Positions 41,424 through 49,694 of a stretch of 64,000 bases of DNA are shown here, piece by piece. The stretch lies in the NCBI RefSeq assembly GCF_943913955.1, contig NZ_CALUAE010000026.1:1-64000 (forward strand), written 5' to 3'. The notes under the pieces were generated by a model. The model did no database searches. It saw only the letters and a program-made list of their open reading frames with translations, and was not told the origin of the DNA. Numbering within the stretch: position 1 is the stretch's first letter; every line of letters starts with the position of its first letter. The stretch is from Mycolicibacterium bacteremicum. Lineage in GTDB: Bacteria; Actinomycetota; Actinomycetes; Mycobacteriales; Mycobacteriaceae. A program made the position numbers and the translations under genes.

Positions 41424-43823
41424 ATGGGCGGCAGGCATCGGGCAGTGCAGCGCACGAAACGGGTCGCGATGGTCACCGCGGCGACCGCGACCGCAACGGC
41501 GATGACGGTCGGTGCGGCAGCGCCGACACCGATTCCGCGACCGGAGGAGCACTACCTGCGGGTGGTGGAGCAGCCGGTCGACCTGACCGCCGGGGTCAGC
41601 CCGTTCGGACCGCCGGGCAGCCTGCCGAATGTCAGCGGGGGTACCGGCAAGGCCGCCTACGACTCCCTGCAGGAATTCATCGCCGCCTATGAGCGCGCCA
41701 TCGCCGGGATCAACATCGGCGGTGGATTCGGCCTCAACATCGAGGATCTGTTGAGTCAGATTCCGACGGCCTTTCTCGACGACATCCTGGGCGCCATCCC
41801 GATCGGACTGGGCCCGGTACTGACCCCGGTGCTCGGCGGTCTGATCACCCCGCTGCTGATCGACATCCTCGATCTGCTGAACATCACCGACGCGCAGGGC
41901 AACATCACGCTGTCCGCGGTGCTCGGGCTGCTCGGACTCGACCTGTCCGACCCACTGAACCTGGCGGGGCTGGACATCCCGGGCGTCAACATCATCACCC
42001 CCGGTGAGCCGTTCACCCTGTTGAAGGCGCTGGCCGGCCTGGACCTGGGCTGGACACCCGGCACCGCCAACGCCGTGGCCGATGCCATCAACACGACCCC
42101 GTACCTGAAGGTCGGCGTGGAGACCCTGCTGGACGCCGTGCTCGGGCTGGCCGGCGATGCCGTCGATCAGATTCCGCTGCTCGGCCCGCTGGTCGAGGGC
42201 GTGCTGGATCTGGTGGCCGATATCAACCTGCCGGATCTGAGCCTCATCGATGTCCGGATCCCGATCGTCATCGGGTACGGCTTCGGCGCCATGGCGGCCG
42301 GATCGGCCTATCAGCAGGCACTCGACGATCTGGTCAACCAGCCGCGCCTCGGGGCCAACGGTGGTGGCCCGCTGGGCAGCCTGACACTGCTGCCGATGAT
42401 CCTGGCCAACAACGTCGGGCGTGCCAACGGCGGCATGCTCGCGCGGTTCTATCCGTTGTTCGACCTGCTGGGTATCGACATCCTCACCCCGGATGTCGCG
42501 GCCACCAACGAGGGGACCGGAATCCCGGTGCTGGGCACCGGAATCGAGCTCGGTGCGGCCAATCTGGTGCCCATCAAGGTCGATGCCACCGTCCAGTATC
42601 AGCCCTTCTCCGATCTGGCGGCCTGGCCGAATCCGGTGTCGCTGTTCAACAATCTGCTGGCCGGCACCATCGGGGCGTCCTACATCCTGCGCGGTGTTGA
42701 GCTGGACAGCGCGCTCGACCAGATACTCGGTGAGGTGGGCGAGACCGTCTCCGATGTGCTCGACCTCGGGAACCCGCTGAACATCAACATCTACCTCACC
42801 CTGGCGACCAGCACGCTGCCGCTGCTGGAACCGCTGTATCTGGCCGGGGATGTGCTCGACATGGTGAGCTTCGGGACGCTGGGCACGGTGGCCTACCGGC
42901 TGGCGAACGCGCTGTCGCCGGCGCTGACCAGCCTGGTCAACCTCGGCTACACCGATGTGGTGCGCAACGAGGACGGCACCTGGACCCGAACGCTCGACGA
43001 GGCGGGCGAAGCCACCCCGTTCATGTCCTTCCCCAAGATCAACTGGGGGCAGGCCATGAACGACGTGTTCACCTCGCTGGTCAACGGATTCCAGAAGGAG
43101 TTCTTCAGCGGCAACCCGACGGCATCGCCGCCCAACGTGCTGGAGAACCTCGGCAAGCTCATCCAGACGCTGACCAACGGACTCAATCTCGGTGGCTTGC
43201 AGCAGGGTATCGACAATCTGTTGGCCGGGCTGGCTCCGCGGCAGGCGCCCAACGCCCAGCGCACGCTGGTGGCCGCGGCGGGCGAGCTGCCGGAATCCGA
43301 GCCGAAGCTGGTGACGTTGTCGGTGGATCCGGCCGGGGACATCTCGACGGGTAAGCACGCCGCGGACCCGGCCGCGCCCGTCCCCGGCGACACCGGTGCC
43401 GAGCCGAAACATGCTGCGCCGGAGGAGGAGGCGGCCGCCACCGATGAGGAGGTGACCGAGGAGGTCACCGAAGAACAGGTCACCGAAGACGAGACCACCG
43501 AAGAAGGCGTGTCCGAAGAAGGGGTGACCGAAGAAGAGGCGGCCGATGAAGAGGTGGCTGACGAAGAGGCCGCCGAGGAGGAAGTCGCCGAAGAACAGGT
43601 CGCCGAGGGGGACTCGGTCAGTCCGATCACCAAGCGCCCGGTGGTCAAGACCCGTCCCTTCGGCGGCCACAAGCGGCCGATCACCGCGCCGCAGTCGCAG
43701 GGTGCGCCGGAGGCCAAGGCCGACAGGACCGACACCACGAAGGCGGACACGGCCGAGTCGGACACGACCCCGTCGGACACCGCGAAGTCGGGCACCTCGG
43801 GCGCTGACCGGGATGCCGCCTAG
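41424..43823 (+). CDS. Large exported protein, PE-PPE-hydrolase-like without the catalytic Ser
   Basis: 799 aa. A Sec-type signal (MVTAATATATAMTVGAAAPTP) precedes ~560 residues rich in Leu/Gly/Asp. Several stretches resemble the PE-PPE (PF08237) serine-hydrolase domain: VRIPIVIGYGFGAMAAG (277-293), DATVQYQPFSDLAAWPNPVS, TLPLLEPLYL and SPALTSLVNLGYTDV. At the nucleophile elbow GYGFG (284-288) replaces GxSxG. The last ~150 residues are a Glu/Asp/Val-rich repeat and a charged tail. A second related gene lies at 49695. GGGGGAGG precedes the ATG. No PE or PPE N-terminal domain is present. Confidence 0.75.
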   Translation: MGGRHRAVQRTKRVAMVTAATATATAMTVGAAAPTPIPRPEEHYLRVVEQPVDLTAGVSPFGPPGSLPNVSGGTGKAAYDSLQEFIAAYERAIAGINIGGGFGLNIEDLLSQIPTAFLDDILGAIPIGLGPVLTPVLGGLITPLLIDILDLLNITDAQGNITLSAVLGLLGLDLSDPLNLAGLDIPGVNIITPGEPFTLLKALAGLDLGWTPGTANAVADAINTTPYLKVGVETLLDAVLGLAGDAVDQIPLLGPLVEGVLDLVADINLPDLSLIDVRIPIVIGYGFGAMAAGSAYQQALDDLVNQPRLGANGGGPLGSLTLLPMILANNVGRANGGMLARFYPLFDLLGIDILTPDVAATNEGTGIPVLGTGIELGAANLVPIKVDATVQYQPFSDLAAWPNPVSLFNNLLAGTIGASYILRGVELDSALDQILGEVGETVSDVLDLGNPLNINIYLTLATSTLPLLEPLYLAGDVLDMVSFGTLGTVAYRLANALSPALTSLVNLGYTDVVRNEDGTWTRTLDEAGEATPFMSFPKINWGQAMNDVFTSLVNGFQKEFFSGNPTASPPNVLENLGKLIQTLTNGLNLGGLQQGIDNLLAGLAPRQAPNAQRTLVAAAGELPESEPKLVTLSVDPAGDISTGKHAADPAAPVPGDTGAEPKHAAPEEEAAATDEEVTEEVTEEQVTEDETTEEGVSEEGVTEEEAADEEVADEEAAEEEVAEEQVAEGDSVSPITKRPVVKTRPFGGHKRPITAPQSQGAPEAKADRTDTTKADTAESDTTPSDTAKSGTSGADRDAA

Positions 43824-44902
43824 TTGAACGCGAGCCAGCTCGGCAGCGCGCGCTCCTTGGAATCGCACAGCACCTGATAGGTGTCGCACGAGCCCTTGGG
43901 CACGCCGGCGCCCGCCCACATGCCGCCGGTGTCGCGCCGCAGCACGATGGCCGACGAGCCGCCGCCGTCGAGCAGGATGGCGGTGTCAGAACCCAACCCG
44001 CGGAACAGATCCTGGACCTGGTCGGGGGTGTAGCTGCCGCCCTGGAACACGTAGAACTCGTCGCGGTCACGCACGTAGCCGAGTGCCGTGCGCGCCGCCG
44101 AGGGGCCAGGGTCGTTCATCTGTCCGGTGTCCCCGGGGGCCAGCAGCCCCAGGCCCGCGACGGCCACGAACCGGGTGCCCTTGCTCATCAGATCGGTGAT
44201 CACCGGTGTCGCGGCATCGAAGTCGTCGGCAGAGCGCGGCATCACCATGAACGGGACGCCCGAGGTGGGCAGGATCATGGTGGCCAGCGGGGTCCAGATC
44301 TCGTTGCCGCCGGACAGCCCCTGCTTGCCGGCGTAGGCGATGGTGCCGGTGAGCGGCACGTTGAGCTTGCCCAGCCCGCGGGTGTTGTCGACGTACGCAC
44401 CCAGCGGGGAACTGCAACCGGTGGTCTTCCAGGACCCGCCCTGCTGCCCACGGATGTCGAAGAAGTTGGCGTTCACCGCGATGGTGGGTTGGCCGAGGGC
44501 CTGCCACGCGGCGATCGGGGTGTAGACCTCGGCGGCCTGCACCAGTCCTTCACCGGTGCGCGCGCCCGGGGTGCGCTCGCACCGTGACTGATAGCCGTTG
44601 TGGGTGTCGACCAACAGCCGCGGGGCCAGCCGCTGCGAGGCACCCTTGATGATCATCACGCGCCCGCCACTGCCCGCCTCGTACCAGCGTCCGCCGGCGT
44701 CCAGCAGTGGCGCGGGGTGACCGCCGCCGAAGTTGTACACCAGGTATGAACCCTGGGTGTTGGCGATGGCCGCTGCCAGCAAACTGCGTCCGTCGGCCGC
44801 GCCCGCGGTGGGTGCCCCGGTGCTCGTCGCCACTGCCGCGGTGACCGCGAGGGCGGCGGTACCAGCGACAAGACGCCGGAGACGGGTGGCAACGGTTGGC
44901 AC
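43820..44902 (-). CDS. Secreted phosphodiester glycosidase-like (NAGPA) protein
   Basis: 360 aa with a cleavable signal (LVAGTAALAVTAAVATSTGAP...AGAA). The domain matches the NAGPA/phosphodiester glycosidase family: VNANFFDIRGQ, YVRDRDEFYVFQGG and the hallmark ILLDGGGSSAIVL near residue 315. Such enzymes remove sugar from phosphodiesters; the mycobacterial target is unknown. Paired Cys (SRCERT, TGCSS, GSCDTYQVLCDS) suggest disulfides. The GTG start has AAGGA upstream. Its stop shares the bases CTAG with that of the convergent exported-protein gene. Confidence 0.85.
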   Translation of the reverse strand: MPTVATRLRRLVAGTAALAVTAAVATSTGAPTAGAADGRSLLAAAIANTQGSYLVYNFGGGHPAPLLDAGGRWYEAGSGGRVMIIKGASQRLAPRLLVDTHNGYQSRCERTPGARTGEGLVQAAEVYTPIAAWQALGQPTIAVNANFFDIRGQQGGSWKTTGCSSPLGAYVDNTRGLGKLNVPLTGTIAYAGKQGLSGGNEIWTPLATMILPTSGVPFMVMPRSADDFDAATPVITDLMSKGTRFVAVAGLGLLAPGDTGQMNDPGPSAARTALGYVRDRDEFYVFQGGSYTPDQVQDLFRGLGSDTAILLDGGGSSAIVLRRDTGGMWAGAGVPKGSCDTYQVLCDSKERALPSWLAFN

Positions 44903-45076
44903 GGTGTTCCTTCGAATAGGGCGAACGGACGATCACCATCAATCACAGCAGCAACGCTGTCAACTTTCGTCACGACTGCGTCACGGTTGGGCATCGGGTT
45001 TTCTGCTTGGGTTCAGCCGATTCGGGTACTCCCGCCGGGCAGTCGAACGACTGATGGATACGACATAGGAGCAGCA

Positions 45077-45355
45077 ATGATCGGAACAATCCTCAGCGCC
45101 CTGTTCGTCGGTCTGATCGTCGGTGCCTTGGCACGACTGATCATGCCTGGCAAGCAGAACATCGGCGTCCTCATGACCATCCTGCTGGGTGCCGTCGGTT
45201 CCCTGCTGGGCAGCTGGATCACCTATCAGGTCGGCTACGCAAACTCCAATGGCGGCTTCGCCATCATCCCGTTTCTGGTCGGCATCGTGGTGGCCATCGT
45301 GCTGATCGCCATCTATGTCGGCGCCACCGGCCGGCGCGGTACGACGGTCAGGTAG
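45077..45355 (+). CDS. GlsB/YeaQ/YmgE-family membrane protein
   Basis: 92 aa, three helices, with the family pattern GLIVGALARLIMPGKQNIG and LLGAVGSLLGSW. Often labelled transglycosylase-associated; the real role is unknown, but it is usually stress-induced. The ATG at 45077 follows ATAGGAGC. The 174-bp divergent region before it (44903-45076) serves this gene and the glycosidase; no convincing promoter box was assigned. Confidence 0.9.
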   Translation: MIGTILSALFVGLIVGALARLIMPGKQNIGVLMTILLGAVGSLLGSWITYQVGYANSNGGFAIIPFLVGIVVAIVLIAIYVGATGRRGTTVR

Positions 45356-46652
45356 GCGGGGTCAGTCGGTAGACCGCGTCGGCGTAGTCGTCGGTGATGT
45401 ACACCGAGCCATCGGGGCCGGCGACTGCGGCGACCGGTCTGCCCCACCGCGTGCCATCCGCGGCCTGGAACCCGCCGACCAGCGTCTGCTGATCGCCGAG
45501 GATCCCACTGCGCCAATCGAAATAGGACACCTCGGGCGCCTGCGGGTTCTGCCGGTTCCACGAGCCGTGCACCCCGACCAGCGCCCCGCTGTCATAGGGG
45601 CGGGGTAGCTCCCCCGCGGTGAAGCTGAGCCCCAGCGGGGCGGAATGCGCGCCGAGGCTCTGCTCGATGGACGGCAGCGCGGCACAGTCCATCAGCGCAC
45701 CGTCCGGGTTGGTCTGGACATCGCGGATCAGCGGCAGATTGGCCGGACCGCCATCGGGATTGCAGTACGGCCAACCGAGTTCGCGGCCCGGGGTCAGCTT
45801 GGCGAGCGACTCCGGCGGATGGTCGTCGACGTAGGCGGCATCGACCTGGCCGGTGGCCGGGTCGGCGATGTTGTCGCGGTTGTTCACCGCTGTCCAGACG
45901 GCTCCATCGGGCGCGACGGCCAGCCCGGTCCCGTTGCGCACCCCGGTCGAGAACGGCTCTGCCGGACCGCCTTCGGGGCGCACCCGCATGATCGTGGCGC
46001 GCGGCGGCGTCGCGTCACGATCCCCCTCGGAGATGTTCCCGGTCGACCCGATGGAGAAGTACACCGCACCATCCGGGCCGACGGCCACACTCTTGAGTGC
46101 GTGCGAGTACGCCCCGCGCAGATCGGGGCTGCGTGCATCGGGCAGATTGTCGGCGATGATGCGCGGTTGGGTGGCCGCACCGTCGCGATAGGCGTATGAG
46201 CTGACCCGATTGCTCTCCGCGATGTACAGCCGGTCGCCGGCGAAGGTGATCCCGTGGGGCTGGGTGAGCCCGTCGAGCAGCACGGTGGACGCCCCGTCCC
46301 GCATCGAAAGCACTTGTCCGGTACTGGGAACGGAGACCAACAGGGCCCCGTCGGGCGCCCAGGCCGCCAGCCGGGGCTTGTCGGTACGCGCCCAGACCGA
46401 CAGCGTCCACCCGGCCGGGACCAGCGCGCGGCGGGGTTCGTCGAACGGCGCGGTGTCCATCCCGGCGGGTACCGATACCGTCACCTCGCCCAGTTCCGCG
46501 GTACGTGGTGCCGCCGGAGGATCCCCGGCTGCCGTGGTCTCCGGAGTGCCGGCCTGCGTGGCCGCGGGCCCGGTGTCGGTGGAGCACCCCGCGACCAGCG
46601 CGGCCCCCATCAGGGCGCAGGTGATTCGATGGCTAACCTGCCAGACCGGCAT
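45348..46652 (-). CDS. Sorbosone/glucose dehydrogenase-like lipoprotein
   Basis: 434 aa. Lipobox LVAGC places the lipidated Cys at about residue 23. The domain is a six-bladed propeller of the PQQ-dependent glucose/sorbosone dehydrogenase type: LTQPHGITFAGDRLYIAE, GAYSHALKSVAVGPDGAVYFS, GVRNGTGLAVAPDGAVW, SAPLGLSF and GSVYITDDYADAVYRL. The His in LTQPHG and an Arg could serve PQQ chemistry; activity is not proven. The start codon overlaps the end of the pirin gene by 20 bases, so it is co-transcribed. Confidence 0.87.
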   Translation of the reverse strand: MPVWQVSHRITCALMGAALVAGCSTDTGPAATQAGTPETTAAGDPPAAPRTAELGEVTVSVPAGMDTAPFDEPRRALVPAGWTLSVWARTDKPRLAAWAPDGALLVSVPSTGQVLSMRDGASTVLLDGLTQPHGITFAGDRLYIAESNRVSSYAYRDGAATQPRIIADNLPDARSPDLRGAYSHALKSVAVGPDGAVYFSIGSTGNISEGDRDATPPRATIMRVRPEGGPAEPFSTGVRNGTGLAVAPDGAVWTAVNNRDNIADPATGQVDAAYVDDHPPESLAKLTPGRELGWPYCNPDGGPANLPLIRDVQTNPDGALMDCAALPSIEQSLGAHSAPLGLSFTAGELPRPYDSGALVGVHGSWNRQNPQAPEVSYFDWRSGILGDQQTLVGGFQAADGTRWGRPVAAVAGPDGSVYITDDYADAVYRLTPPT

Positions 46653-47394
46653 GCATCTCCCAGAGCAATATTTCGGATGGTTCGGTGGCGGTGACGCGTT
46701 GGCCGCCGGTGGCGGTCAGGCGCGCGGCATCACCTTCGGACAGTTCGCCGGCGCCCTCGAGGGTGACGGCTCCGCGCGGCACGAACAGGTGCACGTAGGG
46801 CGCCTGGGGCAGCTGTACCGTCTCGCCGGCCTGCAACCGGGCACCGTGCAGCGCGGCGTACTTGTTGCCGATCGTGATGGCCGATCGGTCGCGATGCTCG
46901 GGCATCCCGGAGGCGATCGTGACGAGTCCGCCGCGCAGCAGCTCGTCGTCGATCTCCAGCTGCTGATAACCGGGATCGCGACCGGATTCGTCGGGCACCA
47001 CCCACATCTGCACGAAATGCACCGGATCACTGTGTGATTCAGTGCCCGTCAGACGCCACGAATCGTTCTTCTCCGAGTGCAGGATGCCGCGTCCGGCCGA
47101 CATCCGCTGCGCCAGACCGGGATAGATGACACCGGAGTTGCCGGTCGAATCCTGGTGCACCAGCGAGCCCTGCATGACCCAGGTGACGATCTCCATGTCG
47201 CGGTGCGGGTGGGTGTCGAACCCGGTGGCCGGTGCCACCCGGTCGTCGTTGTTCACCAGCAGCAGTCCGAAGTGGGTGTTGGCCGGGTCGTAATGGCCAC
47301 CGAACGAGAACGAGTGCTTGGAGTCCAGCCACGAGATCTTGGTGGCCGCGCGGTCGGCGGCGGGCCGGATGTCCACGGATGCGGTGCGGGTCAT
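46633..47394 (-). CDS. Pirin-family protein (Rv0181c-like)
   Basis: 253 aa, bicupin. Metal-binding residues are visible in the first cupin: FDTHPHRDMEIVTWV (two His) and RGILHSEKND (His, Glu). Pirins bind Fe/Cu; some have quercetinase or regulatory roles. GAGGAGC precedes the ATG. It is divergent from a MarR gene over 68 bp, and MarR-pirin pairs usually have the regulator repress the pirin. It corresponds in position to Rv0181c, next to the sigG block. Confidence 0.92.
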   Translation of the reverse strand: MTRTASVDIRPAADRAATKISWLDSKHSFSFGGHYDPANTHFGLLLVNNDDRVAPATGFDTHPHRDMEIVTWVMQGSLVHQDSTGNSGVIYPGLAQRMSAGRGILHSEKNDSWRLTGTESHSDPVHFVQMWVVPDESGRDPGYQQLEIDDELLRGGLVTIASGMPEHRDRSAITIGNKYAALHGARLQAGETVQLPQAPYVHLFVPRGAVTLEGAGELSEGDAARLTATGGQRVTATEPSEILLWEMHAGLAG

Positions 47395-47462
47395 CGATGC
47401 TCCTCGATTTCACTTGCCAGCCTAGGTGGCGGCTATGGACAGCACAACTTAGATGATGTGTC

Positions 47463-47906
47463 ATGTATTCCATGTGGCTGGACGACGAGCAGCAGCGGCT
47501 GTGGCGAACCTATCTGGCGATGACCGGCCGGCTGCAGGCGGCGATGAACCGCCAGCTGCAACGCGACTGCGGACTGTCGCTGGCCGACTACGACGTCCTG
47601 GTGGCCCTCGACGAGGCTTCGGGATGCCGGGTCTCCGACCTCGGCGCCCGGCTCGGCTGGGAACAGAGCCGGGTGTCCCACCAGCTGGCGCGGATGCGCG
47701 AACGCCACCTGGTCGGGCGCCGAGGTGCCGATGATGACCGCCGCGCCGCGGTGGTGGACCTGACGGCGGCCGGGCGGGCGGCGCTGGCCGACGCGGCGCC
47801 GGCGCACGCGGCACTGGTGCGGGCCGTGGTGTTCGACGGGATGTCCGAGACGCAGGCCCGGTCGGTGCAGAGGTGGCTGTCGACCGTGCTGGCGCGGCTG
47901 GACTGA
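47463..47906 (+). CDS. MarR-family regulator
   Basis: 147 aa with a winged HTH: LSLADYDVLVALDEASG, VSDLGARLGWEQSRVSHQLARM and the wing with GADDDRRAAVVDLTAAG (the DxR wing motif). Divergent from pirin, which it probably controls. ATGA-TGTG-TCAT (47453-47464) is a small inverted repeat just at the start codon and may be the operator. Confidence 0.9.
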   Translation: MYSMWLDDEQQRLWRTYLAMTGRLQAAMNRQLQRDCGLSLADYDVLVALDEASGCRVSDLGARLGWEQSRVSHQLARMRERHLVGRRGADDDRRAAVVDLTAAGRAALADAAPAHAALVRAVVFDGMSETQARSVQRWLSTVLARLD

Positions 47907-47988
47907 GCGGGGTGCGGAGCCGGGCTCCGTTGCCACCTGCGGCCGGCGGTGCCGAGCACCGTCGGGGCCTTCTCGATAGCCTCAGGCC

Positions 47989-48261
47989 ATGGGCCCGGCG
48001 GACTACGAGGACTACGCGGATCATCCCGAGTTCGACGAGGACGATTATTTCGACGAGGACGATTATGAGGAGATCCCACCGCGGCCGAGCCGACGTGTCC
48101 CGGTGGGGATCTTTCTGCTCGGCTGGCTGTTCCTGCCCACTGCGGCCGTGCTCATCCCCGGTCTGGCCAGCCCGTGGCACGAGCTGGCCAGTTTTCTCAC
48201 CCTCTGTTTCATCGCGCTGTTCGTCTGGGCCGTGGTCCGTGTGGTCAGGGGCTTCTTCTAG
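47989..48261 (+). CDS. Small membrane protein with acidic N-terminus
   Basis: 90 aa. The first 30 residues are almost all acidic or Tyr (DYEDYADHPEFDEDDYFDED), then a basic patch (RPSRR) and two helices (FLLGWLFLPTAAVLIPGL and FLTLCFIALFVWAVVRVV). TAGCCT (47977-47982) lies six bases before the ATG: leaderless. Function unknown. Confidence 0.75.
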   Translation: MGPADYEDYADHPEFDEDDYFDEDDYEEIPPRPSRRVPVGIFLLGWLFLPTAAVLIPGLASPWHELASFLTLCFIALFVWAVVRVVRGFF

Positions 48262-48308
48262 GCGGGGCGTAACCTGGGAGCGGGCCGGGGAACCGAAAGG
48301 GGGCAACG

Positions 48309-48545
48309 ATGTCTGTGAAGAAATTGCTTGCCGCAGCGGCCGTCGCCGGCTCACTGGGCGCGACGACGCTGGGTATCGGTGCAGGTCTGGCTCAGGCCGA
48401 CGACCACTGGCAGCCCTGGATTCCGCGCATCGACAATGTCGTGCCGAACAATCCGGTGGCACCCGGCCAGCTCAAGAAGTGGTGCCCGTGGCAGTCTCCG
48501 CCGGGGCAGTGGATCGGCGGACCGCACGGCGTGCCCTGCACCTGA
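48309..48545 (+). CDS. Small secreted protein with one disulfide
   Basis: 78 aa. Signal peptide MSVKKLLAAAAVAGSLGATT...AQA, cut before DDHWQPW. The mature peptide of ~48 residues is Pro/Trp-rich (IDNVVPNNPVAPGQLKKWCPW and GPHGVPC) with two Cys. GAAAGGGGG precedes the ATG. Such small exported peptides recur in mycobacteria; the role is unknown. Confidence 0.78.
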   Translation: MSVKKLLAAAAVAGSLGATTLGIGAGLAQADDHWQPWIPRIDNVVPNNPVAPGQLKKWCPWQSPPGQWIGGPHGVPCT

Positions 48546-48635
48546 TGGTCGGGACATCCCGTCGATCGGCACCGCTGATCGACGGGATGTTCGGTCGCCA
48601 TCAACCCACCGGTCGGGAGGCTTTAGTCTGTCGAC

Positions 48636-49412
48636 GTGGATATCAATGGAGCTAGCGCAATCGTCACGGGTGGCGCGTCCGGCATCGGTGCGGCCTCGGC
48701 CCGCCAGCTGGCCGCCAAGGGTGCCAGGGTCGTCGTCGCCGACCTGAACGCCGAACGCGGGCAGGAACTCGCCCAGGAGATCGGCGGTGTCTTCGTGACC
48801 GTCGACGTCACCAACACCGATCAGATCCTGGATGCGGTCAACACCGCCGTCGACCTGGGGCCGCTGCGGGCCTTGGTGAACTCGGCGGGCATCGGCTGGG
48901 CCCAGCGCACCATCGGCAAGGACGGGCAGTTCGAGTCGGCGCACAATCTCGACGCCTACAAGAAGGTGCTCGCCATCAACCTGGTCGGCACCTTCGACTG
49001 CATCCGGCTGGCCGCAACGGCGATGAGCCGCAACGAGTTCACCGACACCGGTGAGCGCGGCGCGATCGTCAACCTCACCAGCGTGGCGGCCTTCGACGGC
49101 CAGATCGGCCAGGCGGCCTACTCATCGTCCAAGGGTGGCGTCGTCGGTCTGACCCTGCCGGTGGCCCGCGACCTCTCGGCATCGGGCATCCGCGTGAACA
49201 CCGTTGCGCCCGGCCTGATCGATACTCCGATCTACGGCGAGGGCGAGGCCTCCGAGGCCTTCAAGGCCAAGCTCGGCGAGTCGGTGCTCTTCCCGCACCG
49301 CCTCGGCAAGCCCGAGGAGCTGGCCTCGATGGTGATCGAGCTGCTGACGAACTCCTACATGAACGCCGAGGTCGTCCGCGTCGACGGCGGTATCCGGATG
49401 CCACCGAAGTAG
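48636..49412 (+). CDS. Short-chain dehydrogenase, 3-hydroxyacyl-CoA dehydrogenase type
   Basis: 258 aa. TGGASGIG (residues 12-19), SAGIG, NLTSVAAFDG with the catalytic Ser, and YSSSKGG (Tyr/Lys); LGPLRALVNSAG and FPHRLGKPEELASMV are typical of type II 3-hydroxyacyl-CoA dehydrogenases (HSD17B10-like). It likely oxidises a 3-hydroxyacyl-CoA in beta-oxidation. TAGTCT (48624-48629) sits six bases before the GTG, so the transcript is leaderless; a strong terminator follows. Confidence 0.9.
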   Translation: MDINGASAIVTGGASGIGAASARQLAAKGARVVVADLNAERGQELAQEIGGVFVTVDVTNTDQILDAVNTAVDLGPLRALVNSAGIGWAQRTIGKDGQFESAHNLDAYKKVLAINLVGTFDCIRLAATAMSRNEFTDTGERGAIVNLTSVAAFDGQIGQAAYSSSKGGVVGLTLPVARDLSASGIRVNTVAPGLIDTPIYGEGEASEAFKAKLGESVLFPHRLGKPEELASMVIELLTNSYMNAEVVRVDGGIRMPPK

Positions 49413-49430
49413 TCCGACACAGAATCGAAG

Positions 49431-49462
49431 AGCCCCCGCACCGCCCGGTGCGGGGGCTTTTT
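49431..49462 (+). terminator. Intrinsic terminator
   Basis: AGCCCCCGCACCG (49431-49443) pairs perfectly with CGGTGCGGGGGCT (49446-49458), followed by five T (49458-49462). It ends the SDR transcript 18 bases after its stop. Confidence 0.93.
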
Positions 49463-49536
49463 GTCGCCACCGAAGATTCCGGCGAAGATAGTGCAGCTAA
49501 GTGGCAGTAACAGTCAAATTTGCCCAGACGGTAACT

Positions 49537-49599
49537 TGAGAGTGCTCTCAGCAAACTCGCGCAACACCCGATCCGACACGCGAAATCTTTCCAAAAGAT
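49537..49599 (+). promoter_or_regulatory. Two palindromes in an AT-richer leader region
   Basis: TGAGAG-TG-CTCTCA (49537-49550) and ATCTTT-CCA-AAAGAT (49585-49599) are perfect inverted repeats. They lie in the ~230 bp between a terminator and the GTG at 49695, a stretch clearly less GC-rich than its surroundings. They are candidate operators for the large exported-protein gene; no other gene was seen in this gap. Confidence 0.5.
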
Positions 49600-49694
49600 C
49601 TTGATGCAGCAGTTCAATCGGCAAAAATGTGTCACCGGTCACGTGTACAGTCACCCGCGAATCGTCACGACATCAAACGAGGGGCGGGGTCTCA

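Noticed and set aside
44996..45029. Possible SigF promoter (GGTTTT ... GGGTAC) before the GlsB-family gene.
   Set aside because: The spacing between the two boxes is about 21-22 bases, well beyond the 15-17 expected.
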